Assembly (NCBI RefSeq): GCF_037975245.1
Contig: NC_092577.1
Location: 33,988,898 to 34,052,897 of the forward strand
Reading direction: 5' to 3'
Length of the DNA stretch: 64,000 bases
Source: Apostichopus japonicus
Taxonomy: Eukaryota > Echinodermata > Holothuroidea > Aspidochirotida > Stichopodidae
Shown: positions 45,063 through 64,000 of the stretch, one piece after another
Position numbering within the stretch: the first letter of the stretch is position 1
Layout: every line of letters begins with the position of its first letter
Notes under the pieces: model-generated
The model's database searches: none
What the model saw: the letters and a program-made list of their open reading frames with translations, nothing else
Told to the model about the DNA's origin: nothing
Made by a program: the position numbers and the translations under genes

Positions 45063-46465
45063 CAATACTTGTTCTGTTCACATTTGTAACAGATTGACTA
45101 GATAATATATTCCAAGTTGCAATATTATACTTGAAGCATTTCTCCTGTATTTATTTGTCTATCTGGTCTTCAAAAGAGCTACTGCTAGATGAGAATTGTA
45201 TCACAGAAAGTTTTGTAATACCTTCACAATTGACCGCTACCCCCCTTTGGTTGAACAATATGATGTCTTTCATTTTTGTGCAACTTCTAATACCCGTCTC
45301 CCCTCCTCCAACCACACCCAAATCCTATCGCCACCAACCTCCACGTACATCTTCCTAAATTTGTAGTCAGGCAGCATTTGACTCTTCCTGGTCTACTTGA
45401 ACTTGCATATAACCTGCAACAAGACGTAAATCACCATATTACGATGTAAGCAGGCGTCAAAATATATCATTGGTAGTGCGTTACCGTGTGATATCAGGGA
45501 GTTGTTCCATAACAACTCCCTGGTGATATCCATTCGTCTTCGAGATAATGCATATTCATCAAAATGGGCGTAATTGGTGACGTATGTTGAATACGCATAA
45601 CTTTCTATGACGTAGTTAATCGCCGCCTTTTTGGACACCGGTCTCAGGGCCTTTCGATTTCAGGCGGTCGAAAAACATCTGTAATGTCCGTATTAGGACA
45701 TGGATAACACAGATAACATTCCAGGATTGTGTTTTACGTATTCCAAGAGTCTTCTGTAGATATATTTTTATGTTCACACGTTAGATTTTCGGCATTCTCG
45801 TGACCAAAATGAGCATGTATTACACTCTGTGTGACTTCTTCTCTACGCGTTATGTCAACGTATGTATCTTTCTTTCCCTATAAATTATCCTCCGATCCGA
45901 TCCGATCCGATCCGATCCGATCGTGTGTTTTTTAACTTCAATCATTAGGAATGGAAGAGAAACAAATCCTCGACCTTAACCATTTTGAAAATGTTGGACT
46001 GCAATTATTGCAGACGTTTCGAACAGCAACAACCCTCAAAACTTCAAAATCTTTATGACGTCATGATTTTGAACAAAATTAGGTTCACGGCGAGGTCAGA
46101 TTCCCAACTGTTGAATGTCGTTTAGTTTGAGACGTACGCGATTGACCAATATGCAAGTCACGTGGATTGTTCAAATTTATTATGTACAAAACCTTTGCAG
46201 GAGAAAGCACAAGACAAGTGAAGACAAATATATCATAAAGTCTAGGAAGTCGTTTAAATATTACATTTGATAAAACTTTCTTTTCTTTCGTGTTTACAAA
46301 TATCCATAATACTACGCAGTCCACGTCTTAACTTCATTTCCAAAATTGCATGTCTAACTTTTATACTCTAAATATCATTTCTTTAGCCCTAAAACAAACT
46401 GAATATCAGATTTGTCCTTTTTGAGATTCCGTTGGCTTTGTTGTTCTTTATATATATATATGAAA
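45063..46465. other. Intergenic stretch between convergent transporters
   Basis: No gene supported. It contains an ultra-short inverted-repeat element at 45495-45522 and a GATCC pentanucleotide repeat near 45893-45920. Otherwise it is unique AT-rich sequence, partly 3' UTR of the OATP gene. Confidence 0.55.
45495..45522. mobile_element. Ultra-short inverted-repeat element (28 bp) with 7-bp direct repeats
   Basis: CAGGGAGTTGTT and AACAACTCCCTG are perfect reverse complements separated by only CCAT. They are flanked on both sides by GTGATAT (45488-45494, 45523-45529). The arms match those of the copy at 30842-30871. It looks like a transposon reduced to its termini. Confidence 0.6.
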
Positions 46466-46541
46466 ATCGTAATGAGTTGGAAAATCAAGAACAGTGAAAA
46501 AACTCTCAGCCTCCACCGGGATTCGAACCACGGACCTTCCG

Positions 46542-46616
<75 letters not shown>
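46466..46616 (-). repeat. SINE fragment with B box, adjoining a (TA)n tract
   Basis: On the - strand GGTTCGAATCCCGG is followed by a tail shared with the copy at 52560-52690 (CACTGTTCT(T/G)GATTTTC). A pure (TA)n tract of about 75 bp at 46541-46615 adjoins its upstream side, where the A box would be. Confidence 0.6.
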
Positions 46617-46618
<2 letters not shown>

Positions 46619-46681
46619 GTTTAAGGTTCTGGTGAAGTCGTATTATACTACATGCATCACTCTGCACATCGCCAAATATCT

Positions 46682-63753
<17,072 letters not shown>

Positions 63754-63953
63754 CTAAATATGTGTGAAAATAAAGATAAAAGTAATTAAAACATTATTCT
63801 ACACGTGATTTCATTTTTTTTCTAAAGTTGAATGTTTGTCAACTAAGTTCCCGTTGACAAGTCAAAGCAGCCCGCACAATAGGAAAAGATTTCTGTTTAC
63901 CACGAAGATCAAACAAAGCCTTCATTTCTGATAACGTGGGAGTCATCATGATC

Positions 63954-64000
63954 TTACCTTATATTCGGGGAAATATTAAGGTGTGGATGGGTTTCACCTT
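63954..64000 (-). CDS. Possible further upstream OATP exon (uncertain)
   Basis: On the - strand a good donor (AAG then GTAAGA) sits at about 63958-63953, the right distance upstream of the exon at 63753, which needs phase-0 entry. In the phase-0 frame a stop occurs seven codons before the donor. The sequence would resemble the usual OATP P-H-x-I-F-P-E-Y-K segment only if two extra bases were present. It may be an indel-damaged exon, a sequencing error or coincidence. Confidence 0.25.
   Translation of the reverse strand, partial: GETHPHLNISPNIR

Overview
The window is eukaryotic. Its coding sequence is split by GT-AG introns with matching phases, AATAAA signals follow several stop codons, and (TA)n tracts, tRNA-type SINEs and many DNA transposons fill the non-coding space. 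The mix of animal EnSpm/CACTA elements, a Mag-like Ty3 retrotransposon with short LTRs, an SLC16-like gene and an SLCO (OATP) gene suits a marine invertebrate deuterostome, most likely an echinoderm. That assignment is inference; nothing here fixes the species.

Region 1 (1-26436, + strand). A large tandem array (1-10179, resuming at 23110-24920) carries six apparently identical copies of a 57-nt phase-0 microexon with good splice sites. The array seems to lie inside a gene whose last exons (25207-26436) encode a basic, SANT-like C-terminus.

Region 2 (10180-23109). A complete-looking 12,930-bp CACTA/EnSpm-type transposon is inserted in that array. It has terminal inverted repeats with 13 perfect outer bases, a 2-bp AT target duplication, and arrays of GGTAAA-type subterminal repeats at both ends. 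It carries two divergent genes: a tnp2-type transposase (- strand, 4 exons, about 873 aa) and a coiled-coil plus BEN-domain protein (+ strand, 7 exons, 349 aa). I infer that the BEN protein is the element's subterminal-repeat-binding partner, by analogy with plant TNPA. This is the most interesting system in the window.

Region 3 (26437-39960). Mostly gene-poor: a G-rich minisatellite (31080-31925), a TA-flanked MITE (33852-34189), and a young Ty3-type LTR retrotransposon on the - strand (34278-38766). The retrotransposon has identical 145-bp LTRs and a 5-bp target duplication, and its Gag and Pol share one reading frame separated by a single TGA followed by CTA.

Region 4 (39960-44919, + strand). 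A four-exon monocarboxylate-transporter-like MFS gene (426 aa), with a broken partial copy of its first exon just upstream.

Region 5 (46682-64000, - strand). The 3' part of an SLCO/OATP gene: nine phase-consistent exons, 514 aa, including the Kazal-like extracellular loop; the 5' end lies beyond the window. The two transporter genes are convergent. The OATP introns hold hAT-type MITEs with 8-bp target duplications, SINEs, and a nested stack in one intron: a hAT-type element containing a second CACTA-type element containing a foldback element.
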